This document shows, piece by piece, positions 26,202-41,122 of a DNA stretch of 64,000 nt (position 1 is its first letter; each line of letters opens with the position of its first letter). The notes under the pieces are model-generated. The model was not told where the DNA came from, did no database searches, and saw only the letters and a list, made by a program, of their open reading frames with translations. Source of the DNA: Mimachlamys varia (lineage: Eukaryota > Mollusca > Bivalvia > Pectinida > Pectinidae). Location: positions 51,230,322-51,294,321 of the forward strand of contig OX392528.1 in NCBI GenBank assembly GCA_947623455.1, read 5' to 3'. A program made the translations under genes and the position numbers.

Positions 26202-27251
26202 TACATCAAACGAATATTTTCATGAAAGGTGGTCTTATATAAAGATCACTGGACTGAAATGAAATACACTTGAAGAGGAAAACAGTGGCAGTGTCTCTTC
26301 TCATATACATTGAACCCGGTGATTACTTTCAATTTTGCAACAGAAATTATATACGATTCATTTTTCACGCTGAAAATATATAAACACTGTAAATAATTGG
26401 TAGGCTTATTAAAATACATTTGATTAATGCCTAAAATGAAATTAAATTCATACAGATGAAATTTTACAACTAAATATAAATATAACACATAAATATATAG
26501 ACAAACATATATATATGCATTGTAGAATGACATTTGGCAATTCCTAGTGGCTAGCACTACATTGGGATCGCATGAGTTTTAGATATACAGTGTTAATAAT
26601 TTCAATAACAACATAAAACCTATCTGACTAAACATACACCTACATTAATTTGAATAGCAATACTGCAATTCCTTAAATAGAATGCTAAGTGGACAGGCTG
26701 GATAAGTCCAAACAATTTTACTTGACCAACATCTTCTCTTTTTGTATTTCTTTTTAAATAACACTGAATCCATCCATATTGCTTTTAAAAAACATCAGAA
26801 AAGAAAAAATACATTATCTTTATGAGTTTAGTAAGAAAGTAAAAAAAAAAATTCACATGTTTTACATACTTTCTATGAAACATTGCTTTACTCAAGCTTA
26901 CAAACTTATGTTCTAGGTCTCATACATCGTACGGTGTTGGTGTATGTACTTTCTATATTTACTCGATACATATTTCTAAAACATGAACTTGCAACAGTAA
27001 AACAAATTTCTAGTGGATTTAATTTGTTTTTCTTTTCTTCTGAACACATTTTAATATTTCACTAAAAAGCTCAAATGAAAATAGGAAATAATTTTCAATT
27101 TCTGATAATTTATTAAATCATTACCAGGTATATCAATATAATTCAATCATTTAAAATATCAATCTCTGTTCCATTATAAATGTTATTCTTCAACTGCTCA
27201 TTACTATTCAAAATTAATGAATAACTAGAAATTGTTGGCTAACAATTTGAT

Positions 27252-29416
27252 GGGCTTTTCACCTATAATCTATATCATTTCTGTTGGATTTTGAATCAAC
27301 TTTAAAATTGCACACTTTTGTCGGGACTATCTCAGGATCAATTAATTTAAAATTTGATGGGATGAACAGATTCTTAAAATGGTAAGTATGAGTATTGAAC
27401 TGCGTTAAGTTTGCATTCAAAGGTAATATGAATGCCCGCTGAAAGCTGTTCAATGCAAAATTAAGTGTAAGCATTTGAAAAGCTTTTCAAAGTCGTTAAA
27501 AAGGTTTTGTTAAGCCAATAATACCACTACATTTCCTCAGTTTAAGCCCTAATTACGGTTCGTTTAAAGCGCACAAAATGATCAGATAGTGATATATATA
27601 TTTGCTGAGAAATGTATGTCCCAATTATCAAATGTTAACAGATTTTCAGTATCTTCCGGTCGTAAAAGCACTTGTCCCGACAATGGGAAAATCTCTCCTC
27701 CAGTTTCATATGTTCCGACAATCAAATGAGATTTGTTTAAACATGTCCCGATAATCAAATGAGATATTTCTGCTACGATTTCTCGATAATAACGTGTATA
27801 GATGTATTACAACGAAAAAAAGAAGAAATTAAAAAAAAAAATGCTGCTGAGTGTTCCGCCCAGGAATCGAGCCCGGGTCTCTATCGTAATGAACTATAGC
27901 CTTACCATTTGAGCCAAAGCGGCTAGTAATACTGCGCATCCGTTAATTCACTAAGAAAAACCGTATTTTACACTATTAAGGACTCGCACAACTAAATGAG
28001 CCAATCACGGCGTGTTTCATACGTTTGTAGTCCCTACTGAAAATTTGTTCTGGCTAAGTACAGTGATTCTGAGTAATCTAGATAGATAATTGTTGCCATA
28101 TTCAGCATTGAATGAAATCTATAGATATTTAACTTTACAAAAATGTATACTTTTGGTAGATTTTGATGTGTGATGGCGGATTGATATGGGGTCAAAAGTC
28201 AGAGGGTGTTCCCGTACCATTTCACTGGTTTGACATGTAAATTTCCAGTTGTCCGAAGCAGACGCCTGTAGCGAGCTAATATGCCAGTAAACTCCTCATA
28301 AAATGCCCCTTGAAGCCTTTGTCATGTACGCATGGAAGTTAATGCTGCTCCTCATTCTGTCGCTCATTAGTGTATTCAAAAAAAGATAGTGTTGCAAGTT
28401 ATACATTCCGATGACGTCACAATGTTTACAGTGACCCGCGAGTAGGTTTGTACTGGCTGACAAGTAGACTTATTTTGTTGTTTTTTTAAACGTTTGCGAT
28501 GACTTTGTTATGTTTAGATTGATGAGATAATATAGTATAATATCAAACAATACCAGATATGAATTTAGTTTCATGAAATACAATAAGTTTCGCGTTAGCC
28601 ATCAACTTTCATTCTATTGGTCCAGCTGTGATCGGCCGTCGTAGTGACGATAGGCCTAAAGATTATATTGCACTGTACAATATAAAACTGTATAAAAAGG
28701 TACCAACTTGTACGAATATCCTTAGACGTACAATAAGATCTGCTTCATCTATGAAAACTATCTAGATACAATTTGTTACCGGAATAACAGTCGATCGGGA
28801 TGTGTGTATATGCAACTTATTTACTGTTGCCAAGGAGTATAAAGAAAACACAGGAGAGTTCCAAAATCACGGTTTTTTACATAGATTATATAGGGGAAAA
28901 TACAAAATGGCGTAATACCTTAACCGGAAGTGGTATCAAGACGCCGAAGGTATCAATAACATCGGAATGACATACACTATTGATCTGTAGAAATTTTTTA
29001 AAAAATTAATGAAAAATGAAAAATTTCTAAAAATAGAAAAACTTTGACCCTTGGCGAGCTTTTTCATTTGACCTCTGACCTCAAAACAATGCATTATTAA
29101 AAGTTGGCCCCAGATAAGTCCTACAATAATATATCTTTGAAATGATTTTAACTGTTACCGTTTTGGAGCTATGGCCACTTAAGCAAAATGAGATATGACG
29201 TCATGGCGGCCATCTTGGATTTTTTGACGTACTTGAAAATGTTGCTGTCACCCCTTTGGCTCATGCCAAATACAATGGGCTTAACTGAATTGACATACCT
29301 CTTACCATTTTTGCATAATTCGTGTCACAAAATGAAATGCAGAATAATAATAATAATAATAATAATAATAAACAGAACAGAAACAATAGGACTTTTCACC
29401 ACAAAGTGAAAAGCCC
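27252..29416 (+). mobile_element. Type A-specific transposon-like insertion (U3)
   Basis: Near-exact copy of 7458-9622, with the same terminal sequences and internal parts. Confidence 0.6.
27849..27924 (-). repeat. tRNA-like SINE head or tRNA pseudogene (U3 insertion)
   Basis: Copy of 8055-8130 with the same A-box-like and B-box-like sequences. Confidence 0.45.
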
Positions 29417-29784
29417 TAATAATTAATAAATTTAAATATTTACTACATAATTAACACAACACCAGAAAAAGAGACATGTATTACATAATAGTGGACAGTC
29501 TTAATGAACATTCACATGGAGTTTGAAATAGTTGGTGATCTACAACAATATCTGACAATGATGTACAAATATTTCATTACAAAATGTACAAGAAGCACCA
29601 CCAAAACTACTCATCAGCAGAATCATATTAAAGGCAATTCTATATACATGTAATAAATTATTTCGTCTGAGGAAGAATCAACGACTTGTAAAGAATGTGC
29701 ATGGTTACAAGATAGCTTTGTAGTTTGGCTTTCACAAATTATTAAAATTCGCATACAAACTGAAAATTAAATCTTATAATAATC

Positions 29785-29873
29785 CAATCTGATTAAAATA
29801 CAGATCCTCATTTCTACTATATCGTGTGTACACACAATAGTAATAGTGAGGGATCTGTATTTTAATCAGATTG
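29785..29873. repeat. Long imperfect hairpin (U3)
   Basis: Copy of 9991-10079. Confidence 0.75.
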
Positions 29874-30588
29874 ATAGTAATCTAATACATAACGAAAAAC
29901 AATACAAAGACTTTCCAGGCGGGTATGATAGTAATGTTTCATTATGATAAATACATCAGAAACAATTTAACACGTTATATTTTGATGCATAAATTGTATA
30001 ACACAAGTTTGCAAGTGCTCTTTTCAAATGACAGATAGCATATATATAGCAACTCTTTATTTTAACTTTCGGCCCCCAACCCAATTCCTACATCTGAATT
30101 CTACAACATTCATTGTTAACAGGTTAAGACCTTGTAACACTTTGCAGGGTAAAAATCAAAGTTTTTTGTTGAAGATGAAAAATGTATTAAAAGCAGAAAC
30201 TTGTTATTTTAACCAAATGAAGTTATGATCACATATTAAAATAACAAATGGTGGTTTTTAGCTGGAAGACATATTGCTTAAAAGCAATCAAGATACCCGC
30301 GATAATAGTAAATTAACATAACAAATATGATGGCTACTATATAGGTAATAATTAACATACTGAGACCATATATTGCCTTTGTTTCCACACGTTTCAGTTA
30401 ACATATAGGATATGACTGGAATGTTCAGAAAAACATGATAATGAACGATACAAATAAAAGAAACTTTAGGGCTATTACATATCTAATAGTTAGTGTAAGG
30501 GAGGTGAAATGCACCTGTATCTATACTTCATGGAAGGTATAGTTTTAAAACGGATCTGCCTGTCATTTCTAATATCAAATCATTTTAA

Positions 30589-30965
30589 ATGCCCAATATA
30601 AGTAACTTTCGCAAAACTTAAAGCGAAAATCAAGCCTACTAACTTATTTTATTTGTAGATTTTGTTAAGATTAACTGATATCAGCAATATTTAAGATAAA
30701 TTCTTACGCGGTTACTGGTACAGTAGCAGTTGAAACTCTGTATTTGTAAACACATGTTAATTTTGAACTGTCTTCTCCCTTCGACTTGTTGTTGAAGTGG
30801 GCCCCACCTGAATTATTTTCAATTCTTTGGATTTTTTTTTTGTCAGGTGTTTCTTGTTAGTTATCGCTCAGGTTTACTTCCTTTTCCGCTTATTTTTGCA
30901 TGGTTATCAACTAGATTTTTTTTCAGAATCACGAAAACTTTCCTGAAGTTACGTATATTGGGCCT
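30589..30965 (+). mobile_element. TTAA-flanked MITE at the U3/U4 junction
   Basis: Copy of 10795-11171 with the same TTAA flanks and inverted ends. Confidence 0.8.
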
Positions 30966-32337
30966 TTAATCTTTTAAAGTATTACAGCAAAAAAAAAACA
31001 ACAATTAGTGTGAAACATTATAGATGGAGGACAACCATAGTTTTAGGTCATCTGACCTGAAGGGTCAGCATAACCTATATATAGGCCTCACACAACCAAG
31101 TCAGCCTATCAGGAAGTGTTTCATACGTTTGTAGTCCCTACCGAAAATTTGTTCCTGATAAGTACAGTGATTCTAAATAATCTAAATAGGTAATTGTTGA
31201 CATAGTCTGCATTGAATGAAATCTATAGATATTGAACTTTTGAAAAATGTATACTTTTGGTAGATTTTGATATTTGATGGCGGATTGATATGGGGTCAAA
31301 AGTCAGAGGGGTGTTCGCGTCCCATTTCACTGGTTTGACATGTAAACTTCCGGTTGTCCGAAGCAGACGCCCGTAGCGAGCTCAAATGCCACGAAGCTCC
31401 TGATAAAATACCATTTGAAGTCTTTGCCATGTATGTATCTGTAAATCCAGGCAGTTGTCACTAGTGTTGAACTTCAAATATCAAAGTTATTAGCTCTAAA
31501 GCTTAGTAATAACATATAGTAAATTATTTAGTTGTGCAAGTCCTATAGCCATCATGCTTCGTCCGTCACCATCCGCCTTGCGTAAAACTTTCACTTTCAA
31601 ACCTCTACTCTTCCTTAATTACCCATAAGCAGATTACTACCAAATTTGGTGTGAAACATCTTTGAGCGCGGACAATCATTTAACATAAGTGAGGCGGTCC
31701 CAAATGGGAACTTTGCTGGGTTACTCTTTTAATTTTGATTACAAAGAACAGCTTGACTAGTGTACTCCATTTAGAAATCCTTACAATTTAGATATGTGTA
31801 GAATTTCACTTAAAATCTATACTAGTGTATTTATGTTTTGATTCAATTTGTATCAGTTTTTCTTGTTTCTGAACCAAACAGTACACCGTGTACGTAAACT
31901 TACAACTGTACGCAGTGACAAACAACAAATACCAATGTGAAAACAAAATGAGTAAGGTTTCTATTCAAAAGGAATTCTTTCAGTCTGCTATAGCACTTCT
32001 TGCTGTAATCGTGTATAGTAGAAAATGGACGTCAAGCTAAAAAGTATTAAAATCTTACTTTGCAACATGATTTAGCATCAGACGGCAATTATTATAATTT
32101 TCCACCGTTTAAAATTTGAATTCTAACTCCGTTCCCCCCACCTTCACTTTTAGAATATCTAGATTTGTAGTACACCTTTGGCTATGAAAAATCTGGTTTT
32201 AGCAATTGTCTTGGGTAATATAAATGGATCCGTATGTCTCAAGTCTTGTTTGCTTTATAGTGGTTGAAATAATATTTATCTAAGCAGTGCTACTGTACTT
32301 GCCATTGTCTTATATATATATGTGTGTACATTTTCAG

Positions 32338-33232
32338 ACCTGACATTCCAGAAGATAGCATTGAAAATCAGAGGTGCTTGGGTGTGCGGCCATGTCCAAA
32401 TGAAGATGAAGGCTGCACTGTGGAAATGTGGGAATGGGAAGTGGAATCACATGTTGTGTAAGTATCACATTGCTAAAGTAGTACATACAGAGTGTTACAG
32501 ACAGAGTGTCCTAACCTAGGTTACCTGTTTAGGTTAATGACTTGTAGTTATATATTTAAGGTTACTAGCTATATATAGTGAGAGATAAATATATGAGCAA
32601 TACAAGCCCATTCTGCATCTTCTTGACTTTACAATTACATTATAAACATAGTTTCTATCAAAACTTGCTTACATCCATTATGTAAAAATATTTTAACTTG
32701 ATTATCTAAATTAGAAATGTATCTAAATCTAAAAACTAAGTGAAATTGCGGTGAATGAAACAAGTTTAAGCCAAATTCCAAAACTTTTCCGCTTACTCAT
32801 GAAAATATCTTTCCCAATTCACAAATTTTCTTCATAAAATAAGAGGAAAAGACCCCATCCCAAAGCAATGAGAAGAAGCCCTGATTAACTGCTTTATCAG
32901 TTTAAAAGTCTTGCAAACAGAATATTTCATTATGATATAATAATAGTGATTTTCATTATATAGGAAACCAGTTTACTTCAGTTGTGGATGAATGATCTGA
33001 ATAACAATTTTATTGCAGGGTGTGCCCCAACAGAATACAGAAGAGTGGGTTCAAAAAGAGGAGACCATCGTCACCTGAAAGTTGTAGTGAAAGTGAAACA
33101 AAACTGAAATCAAAATCTGTAGCAGAGGTTCGACCAACAAGAGTGCTCCGATCTAAGTCGTTATCAGTACATGCATCCAGGACAAGAAGGATTTCCAGAC
33201 GTATTCGGAATAGCACCAATATTTTGACATAA
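32338..33232 (+). CDS. TRAF-type zinc finger protein, C-terminal two exons (U4 copy)
   Basis: Exons 32338-32457 and 33019-33232, identical in coding sequence to the U2 copy. Upstream of the acceptor the intron has gained an in-frame TGA near 32260 relative to U2. This does not touch the exons and is consistent with that stretch being intron. 5' exons were not identified. Confidence 0.7.
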
Positions 33233-36200
33233 CCACGGAGAAAGAAACTCTCTACTTGCCAAGTGTTGTGTGTTGTATTCGTAATCAAACTCCTGTATAT
33301 TGCCCATACCCTGCTTGATTTGTGAAAACAAACTCAATTTCCACTTTGAATTATATTTCATAATTTTGACAGAAGCTCTGATATTTGCACTACAACTTGC
33401 ATTTGTGGGCATACATATATATAGAGTTACCAAAATATTTTGCCAAACTGCAGTAAACTCTCTCACCGCTTCCTAGCTTTGATAAAAAAAGGTGTGATTT
33501 TCAGAAAATAAAACCACACCTTTCATGAGTACTTAGATGAAATAAACTATCAAAAGGTATATATTTGTGCCACATCAGAATTCATACTTTAGGCTTCAGG
33601 TTTATATTCTTTCCTGAATGGAGGTCCCCTAGCTAGCGCCATGTATATCAAAATATTTAAATAAAGGGGAGATAACTTTGTGTACGGTAAATTATAACTG
33701 AATTACAGGGTGTATTATGGCTTTCATTGGTAAAAGGATCCAAAAATGGTTCATATACAAAACCTGTTATATGATACTTTAATATTAGGATTATGTCAGA
33801 AAGGAATGTTGGTGAGCAGGCGATTTAGAGAACCAATACAGTATTTATTTTATGTCCTGATTTCTATTCTCCAGCGATTGTGTTCAGTGTGAGGTGGTAT
33901 AATAAGTGAAAACATGTGTTGCATTGGAACAAATTTGACGGACTGAAGTACAAGATTGGAGTGCAAGAGGTTATAACTGAATTGTATATATATGTGCTGA
34001 ATATCACAAGGTGCAATGTTACAGGAATGTGTAACAAAATCTGTACTGTCTTAATAAGTGTCTTGTGACACCCTTTACTCACAAAAACAGCAAGAGAAGG
34101 CATAGCTTGGGTACTTTAAGTTTGTGAAAGTTTTCATTGCCAGATTGTCAAAAAACAGTCCACAAGTAATCTTGATAGACATTTAAACCGTTAGCGATGA
34201 TAAAATGTTTCCTTAGATATTTTATTAGTTTTCACTGGTGTAACGTGAAAGTTTGACCAGTCCATCCTCAAACGACTGATTCTTCTTCCTTTATTGATAT
34301 TCCTTCCATTTCTTTTCCTTAATCTATTGGTGATATATCCATTCTGTTCTATTCTCAAATCATATTTCATCAAGGTTGATTTCAATGCTTTGTTTGAAAT
34401 AGTGTAAATATTAAGATAATTATTGTATTCTCTGTATAGTAATTACTACAACTATTTGATTATGACCTGTGCATTTTTGCATTACGACTTGTTGATGATT
34501 GATTATGTTGATATACACCACCAGTCCTAATTATATTTTCAATTAGAGCTAATATAATGTTGAACTCTGACGCTACATTTTTAAATATTGCTGTTCTTTG
34601 CAGGAGAGTTGATAGCTATTTAAAGAAGCTGTTTAATTTGATTATATATAAAGGTGTTTCAGTATAAAAATAATGAAGTAGTGTTAATTTTGTGTCCCAT
34701 GTTGCACTTCAAAACAGAATTTTTGAACTGCATCAGGAAATACAATTTTCATGTAAATGTAAATAGTGTTTGCTGGGACTGACATTGGTATATTGTAGTG
34801 GTGTGCTGATAAATTGAAATTATCAATTCATATTATTAGTCAGAAAAGCGTTTGATAGATTAATAAATTGGTATTATTTTTAACTATCAGTAAAAAAAAT
34901 CCAGTTCTATTTAAGATATTGTGAATGGTTTCACTCTAGTCATGTGGATTATTCAAATAATACTAATAATACTTCATGAGTATGAATGACTTCAGAACCT
35001 GTACCTTTATAACAGTGCCAGTTTTACTTCAACATGCGCATGATGAATGTGAAAATATTAAGTAAGAACAAAATCAGATTGTTTCAAGCTTCTCTAGATC
35101 TGTATATATGGTGAATCTGATTTATGTAATAGAGAGAATATAAGTTTGATCTTTAGAAACACAATTACATGTATATTGTATGTACTCAGTTTTGAAAAGA
35201 ATTAGTTTTTGTTTTGGAAAAATTAAGATACTTGTATATTTAAGACAATGACTTAGAAAATGTTTTTGTGGTCAAGAAATACTGTTTCAATGCTAAAACG
35301 TTATACTGCTCAGATATGTACTGTTAATAAAGAAGGGTTTTTGCTTCTCGTGATATAAGCTATGAGTCTAACTATTTATGTTCTTGTTCTTTCATTAATT
35401 AGGTAAAAACTGTTAATAATATTATGTCAGAGGCATTTTTTGCCTCTTGAATGTGACAATATTGAACTAATTTATATTATTTTTGTCAACCATGTAAAGA
35501 GGTTATTATGTGAATAAACTCATGTTGAATATATACATCATGTTTGTTATCACCAGTTCATTATTTAAGGACCAATACATTTTAGCCAACCATCATCATA
35601 TGGTGGGCTATTTACATCACCCTGCATCTGTGGTTTGTCTGACATCCTTCCTTTAACCATTCTTGTTATCGCTATTTCTTGAGAAGTACCATCGTTGGAA
35701 ACCTACGTGACACCGCTCTGTTTGTCCCGTGGGATTGGCTAGAACAGCAGAGAACCTACATGTAGTTTCCCTGAATAGAAATTGATTTAGAGATTTTGAC
35801 GAATGGAAATGGAGTTTCTTTTTGGTTACCGCTCAGGTTAACATCATTATAGGCTTATTTTTGTTCAGAATCAAGAAAACTTTCCTGAAGTAACGTATAT
35901 GGGCCTTTAATCTTTAAGTGCGGACAATCATGTTACATAAGTGAGGCGGGGTGGGGCCAGGGGCCCCAAATTGGAACTTTGCTGGGGTTTTTTTTGTCTA
36001 TTCTTCAGAATCGGATTTTACAAAGGGGATTACTACCAAATTTGGTTTGAAACATTGTTTGGGGAGGGCGGTCATAATCTATATAAATGAGACTTGTACG
36101 TACAATAAAACTCTACTCCTTCTTAACCTTTTGGTGAGTTATAACCAAATTAGGTGAGAAACATCCCTAAGTGAGGGCAATCATATTTTATATGCAATGA

Positions 36201-36804
36201 AGTGTAGGGATGATAACTCTTGTTTTCTCTCCAGAACGGAATGTATATATTATATTGTCCTTGAAGACAAGTGTAATTATTACATTTTCAAGAAATCATG
36301 AAATGTAGGCATGTTGTAATTCAATTGTAATACATATAATAATACATTTTGCATAATTGTTAGAAATAAGAATTCAGAAAACGCTGATGGAAAGCTATAG
36401 GTAAAGGATACCTAAACAAATGTACAATAAGGGTCAGGTGAGGTAAACAAGATAAAAACAAACAAACATAAAGGCAATATCTTTATTTTCAACAGAAAGT
36501 AAATAAAGCTATTGATTGCATACATGTACGTTTCTATACATTCTATCTTCAAATGAAATGGGACATATCTGAATATATGAGGTATGGCCGATCTACATGA
36601 TGTGTGAAAACTTTTTCAAGTAATCATGCAATGAATTGTCAAAAAAAAATTTTTTTTGATTCTGCAGCGCACATATCAAACGAAATTTTATGGAACTCTT
36701 TGAATCACATCTCTTCACTTTTGTTTAAATAAAATAAAGAGTACAGTAATTGTACATGTATATGAAGGTCTACTAAGCATACAATGTATATATTTACCCT
36801 GGTA

Positions 36805-37241
36805 CAGTGGACTCCACTTAATATCACTCCTGTTAATATCACATTCCTCTTTATATCATGTTTTTCCCAGCACCATTTTTCTCTATGTAATTTTATTTGG
36901 TTAATATCATGTATTTTGAGGTGAATTCCTCTTAATATCATGATTTTTTAACCAATCTTATAAAATATCCAGAAAATAATGTCATTTCCATTGATTTCAG
37001 GTACAACTTGTACACAATGTTGCATAGAAAATAAAAAATTACCCCAAAAATGATTTTCAATTGAAATAATGTAGTTTATATATTGAAACATCTCCATGTG
37101 TACATTGAATAGCTTACTTTTAGTTATGGAAATTGGAAATGTACTAGATTTAGTGGGGAAAACATGTTTCTCTTAATATTACATTCCTGTTAATATCATG
37201 TTTTTGTCTGCATGCAACATGATATAAAGAGGAGTGCACTG
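36805..37241 (+). mobile_element. pogo/Tigger-like MITE (U4)
   Basis: Copy of the element at 5971-6407, with the same ends and TA flanks. Confidence 0.75.
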
Positions 37242-38670
37242 TACATCATAAGAATTATTTCATGAAAGGTGGTCTTATATAAAGATCACTGGACTGAAAT
37301 GAAATACACTTGAAGAGGAAAACAGAGGCAGTGTCTCTTCTCATATACATTGAACCTGGTAATTACTTTAAATTTTGCAACAGAAATTATATACGATTCA
37401 TTTTTCACGCTGAAAATATATAAACACTGTAAATAATTGGTAGGCTTATTAAAATACATTTGATTAATGCCTAAAATGAAATTAAATTCATCCAGATGAA
37501 ATTTTACAACTAATTATAAATATAACACATAAATATATAGACAAACATATATATATGCATTGTAGAATGACATTTGGCAATTCCTAGTGGCTAGCACTAC
37601 ATTGGGATCGCATGAGTTTTAGATATACAGTGTTAATAATTTCAATAACAACATAAAACCTATCTGACTAAACATACACCTACATTAATTTGAATAGCAA
37701 TACTGCAATTCCTTAAATAGAATGCTAAGTGGACAGGCTGGATAAGTCCAAACAATTTTACTTGACCAACATCTTCTCTTTTTGTATTTCTTTTTAAATA
37801 ACACTGAATCCATCCATATTGCTTTTAAGAAACATAAGAAAAGAAAAAATACATTATCTTTATGAGTTTAGTAAGAAAGTAAAAAAAAAATTCACATGTT
37901 TTACATACTTCCTATGAAACATTGCTTTACTCAAGCTTACAAACTTATGTTCTAGGTCTCATACATCGTACGGTGTTGGTGTATGTACTTTCTATATTTA
38001 CTCGATACATATTTCTAAAACATGAACTTGCAACAATAAAACAAATTTCTAGTGGATTTAATTTGTTTTTCTTTTCTTCTGAACACATTTTAATATTTCC
38101 TTAAAAAAGCTCAAATGAAAATATGAAATAATTTTCAAATTTCTGATAATTTATCAATTGATTACCAGGTATATCAATATAACTCAATCATTTAAAATAT
38201 CAATATCTGCTCCATTATAAATGTTATTCTTCAACTGCTCATTACTATTTAAAATCAATGAATAATTAGACACAAAAGCTCTATAAATTATAAATTTACA
38301 ATTCAATAATTAATAAATTTAAATATTTACTACATAATTAACACAACACCAGAAAAAGAGACATGTATTACATAATAGTGGACAGTCTTAACCAACATTC
38401 ACATGGAGTTTGAAATAGTTGGTGATCTACAATAATATCTGACAATGATGTACAAATATTTCATTACAAAATGTACAAGAAGCACCACCAAAACTACTCA
38501 TCAGCAGAATCATATTAAAGGCAATTCTATATACATGTAATAAATTATTACGTCTGAGGAAGAATCAAAGACTTGTAAAGAATGTGCATGGTTACAAGAT
38601 AGCTTTGTAGTTTGGCTTTCACAAATTATTAAAATTCGCAAACAAACTGAAAATTAAATCTTATAACAAT

Positions 38671-38760
38671 CAAATCTGATTAAAATACAGAACCTCACTT
38701 CTACTATATCGTGTGTACACACAATAGTAATAGTGAGGGATCTGTATTTTAATCAAATTG
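38671..38760. repeat. Long imperfect hairpin (U4)
   Basis: Copy of 18876-18965. Confidence 0.7.
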
Positions 38761-39480
38761 ATAGTAATCTAATACATAACGAAAAACAATACAAAGACTT
38801 TCCATGTAGGTATGATAGTATTGTTTCATTATGATAAATACATCAGAAAAAAAATTTAACACGTTATATTTTAATGCATAAATTTTATAACACAAGTTTG
38901 CAAGTGCTCTTTTCAAATGACAGATAGCATATAAATAGCAACTATTTATTTTAACTTTCAGCCCCCAACCCAATTCCTACATCTGAATTATACAACATAC
39001 ATTCTAAACAGGTAAAGACCTTGTAACACTTTGCAGGGTAAAAATCAAAGTTTTTTGTTGAAGATGAAAAATGTATTAAAAGCAGCAGCTTGTTATTTTA
39101 ACCAAATCAAGTTATGATCACATATTAAAATAACAAATGGTGGTTTTTAGCTGGAAGACATATTGCTTAAAAGCAATCAAGCTACCCGCGATAATAGTAA
39201 ATTAACATAACAAATATGATGGCTACTATATAGGTAATAATTAACATACTGAGACCAGATATTGCCATTGTTTCCTTACGTTTTAGTTAACATATAGATA
39301 TGACTGGAATGTTCAGAAAAATATGATAATGAACGATACAAATAAAAGAAACTTTAGGGCTATTACATATCTAATAGTTAGTGTGAGGGAGGTGAAATGC
39401 ACCTGTATCTATACTTCATGGAAGCTATAGTTTTAAAACGGATCTGCCTGTCATTTCTAATATCAATTAAATCATTTTGA

Positions 39481-39774
39481 AGGCCCAATATACGTAACTT
39501 TCGGCAAAACTTGAAGCGAAAATCAAGCCCCAAAAACTTACTGTATTTATAGATTTAGTTGAAGATAAAATGATATCAGCAATATTCAATTTGAATTTTT
39601 ACACGGTTACCGGTACAGCAGCAATTGAAACTTGGTATTTGTAAACACACGTTCATTTTGAACTGTCTTCTACCTTCGGCTTGTTGCTGAAGTGGGCCCC
39701 ACCTGAATTATTTTGTCAAGAGTTTCTTGTTAGTTATCGCTCAGGTTTACTTCCTTTTCAGCTTAATTTTGCAT
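39481..39774 (+). mobile_element. TTAA MITE, right end deleted, at the U4/U5 junction
   Basis: Same truncated form as at 19686-19979. Confidence 0.75.
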
Positions 39775-41122
39775 TGTTGTGAAACATTATAGATGGAGGA
39801 CAAACATAGTTTTAGGTCATCTGACCTGAAAGGTCAGCATAACCTATATATAGGCCTCACACAACCAAGTCAGCCTATCAGGAAGTGTTTCATACGTTTG
39901 TAGTCCCTACCGAAAATTTGTTCCTGATAAGTACAGTGATTCTAAATAATCTAAATAGGTAATTGTTGACATAGTCTGCATTGAATGAAATCTATAGATA
40001 TTGAACTTTTGAAAAATGTATACTTTTGGTAGATTTTGATATTTGATGGCGGATTGATATGGGGTCAAAGGTCAGAGTGGTGTTCCCGTCCCATTTCACT
40101 GGTTTGACATGTAAACTTCCGGTTGTCCGAAGCAGACGCACGTAGCGAGCTCAAATGCCACGAAGCTCCTGATAAAATACCATTTGAAGTCTTTGCCATG
40201 TATGTATCTGTAAATCCAGGCAGTTGTCACTAGTGTTGAACTTCAAATATTGAAGTTATTAGCTCTAAAGCTTAGTAATAACATCTAGTAAATTATTTAG
40301 TTGTGCGAGTCCTATAGCCATTATGCTTCGTCCGTCACCATCCGCCTTTGCGTAAAACTTTCACTTTCAAACCTCTACTCTTCCTTAATTACCCATAAGC
40401 AGATTACTACCAAATTTGGTGTGAAACATAGATCTTTGAGCGCGGACAATCATTTTACATAAGTGAGGCGGTCCCAAATTGGAACTTTGCTGGTTTACTC
40501 TTTTAATTTTGATTACATAGAGCAGCTTGACTAGTGTATTCCATTTAGAAATCCTTACAATTTAGATATATGCAGATTTTCACTTAAAATCTATACTAGT
40601 GTATTTATGTTTTGATTCAACTTGTATCAGTTTTTCTTGTTTCTAAATTAAACCAAACAGGACACCGTGTACGTAAACTTACAACTGTACGCAGTGACAA
40701 ACAACAAATACCAATGTGAAAACAAAATGAGTAAGGTTTCTATTCAAAAGGAATTCTTTCAGTCTGCTATAGCACTTCTTGCTGTAATCGTGTATAATAG
40801 AAAATGGACGTCAAGCTAAAAAGTATTAAAATCTTACTTTGCAACATTATTTAGCATTAGACGGCAATTATTATAATTTTCTGCCTTTTAAAATTTGAAT
40901 GTGCTAACTTCGTTCCCCTCACCTTCACTTTTGGAATATCTAGATTTGTAGTACACCTTTGGCTATGAAAAATCTGGTTTTAGCAATTGTCTTGGGTAAT
41001 ATAAATGGATCCGTAGGTCTCAAGTCTTGTTGGCTTTATGGTGGTGGAAATAATATTTATCTAAGCAGTGCTACTGTACTTGCCATTGTCTTATATATAT
41101 ATATATATATGTACATTTTCAG

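Larger units (their letters stand above)
19795..30696 (+). repeat. Tandem array unit U3 (type A, near-identical to U1)
   Basis: Near-exact copy of U1, including the 2.2-kb insertion and the truncated MITE at the left edge. The few differences from U1 near 21048-21083 match bases found in U2 or U5, which suggests patchy exchange between units. Contents are as for U1, shifted by 19794. Confidence 0.95.
30697..39589 (+). repeat. Tandem array unit U4 (type B, near-identical to U2)
   Basis: Near-exact copy of U2 at an offset of 19794, becoming 19795 after a 1-bp change in an A/T run near 36650. Differences seen by eye are a handful of substitutions. Two of them, near 32245 and 32260, lie in the intron before the first zinc-finger exon and close the frame that reads through there in U2. 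Contents are as for U2. Confidence 0.95.
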
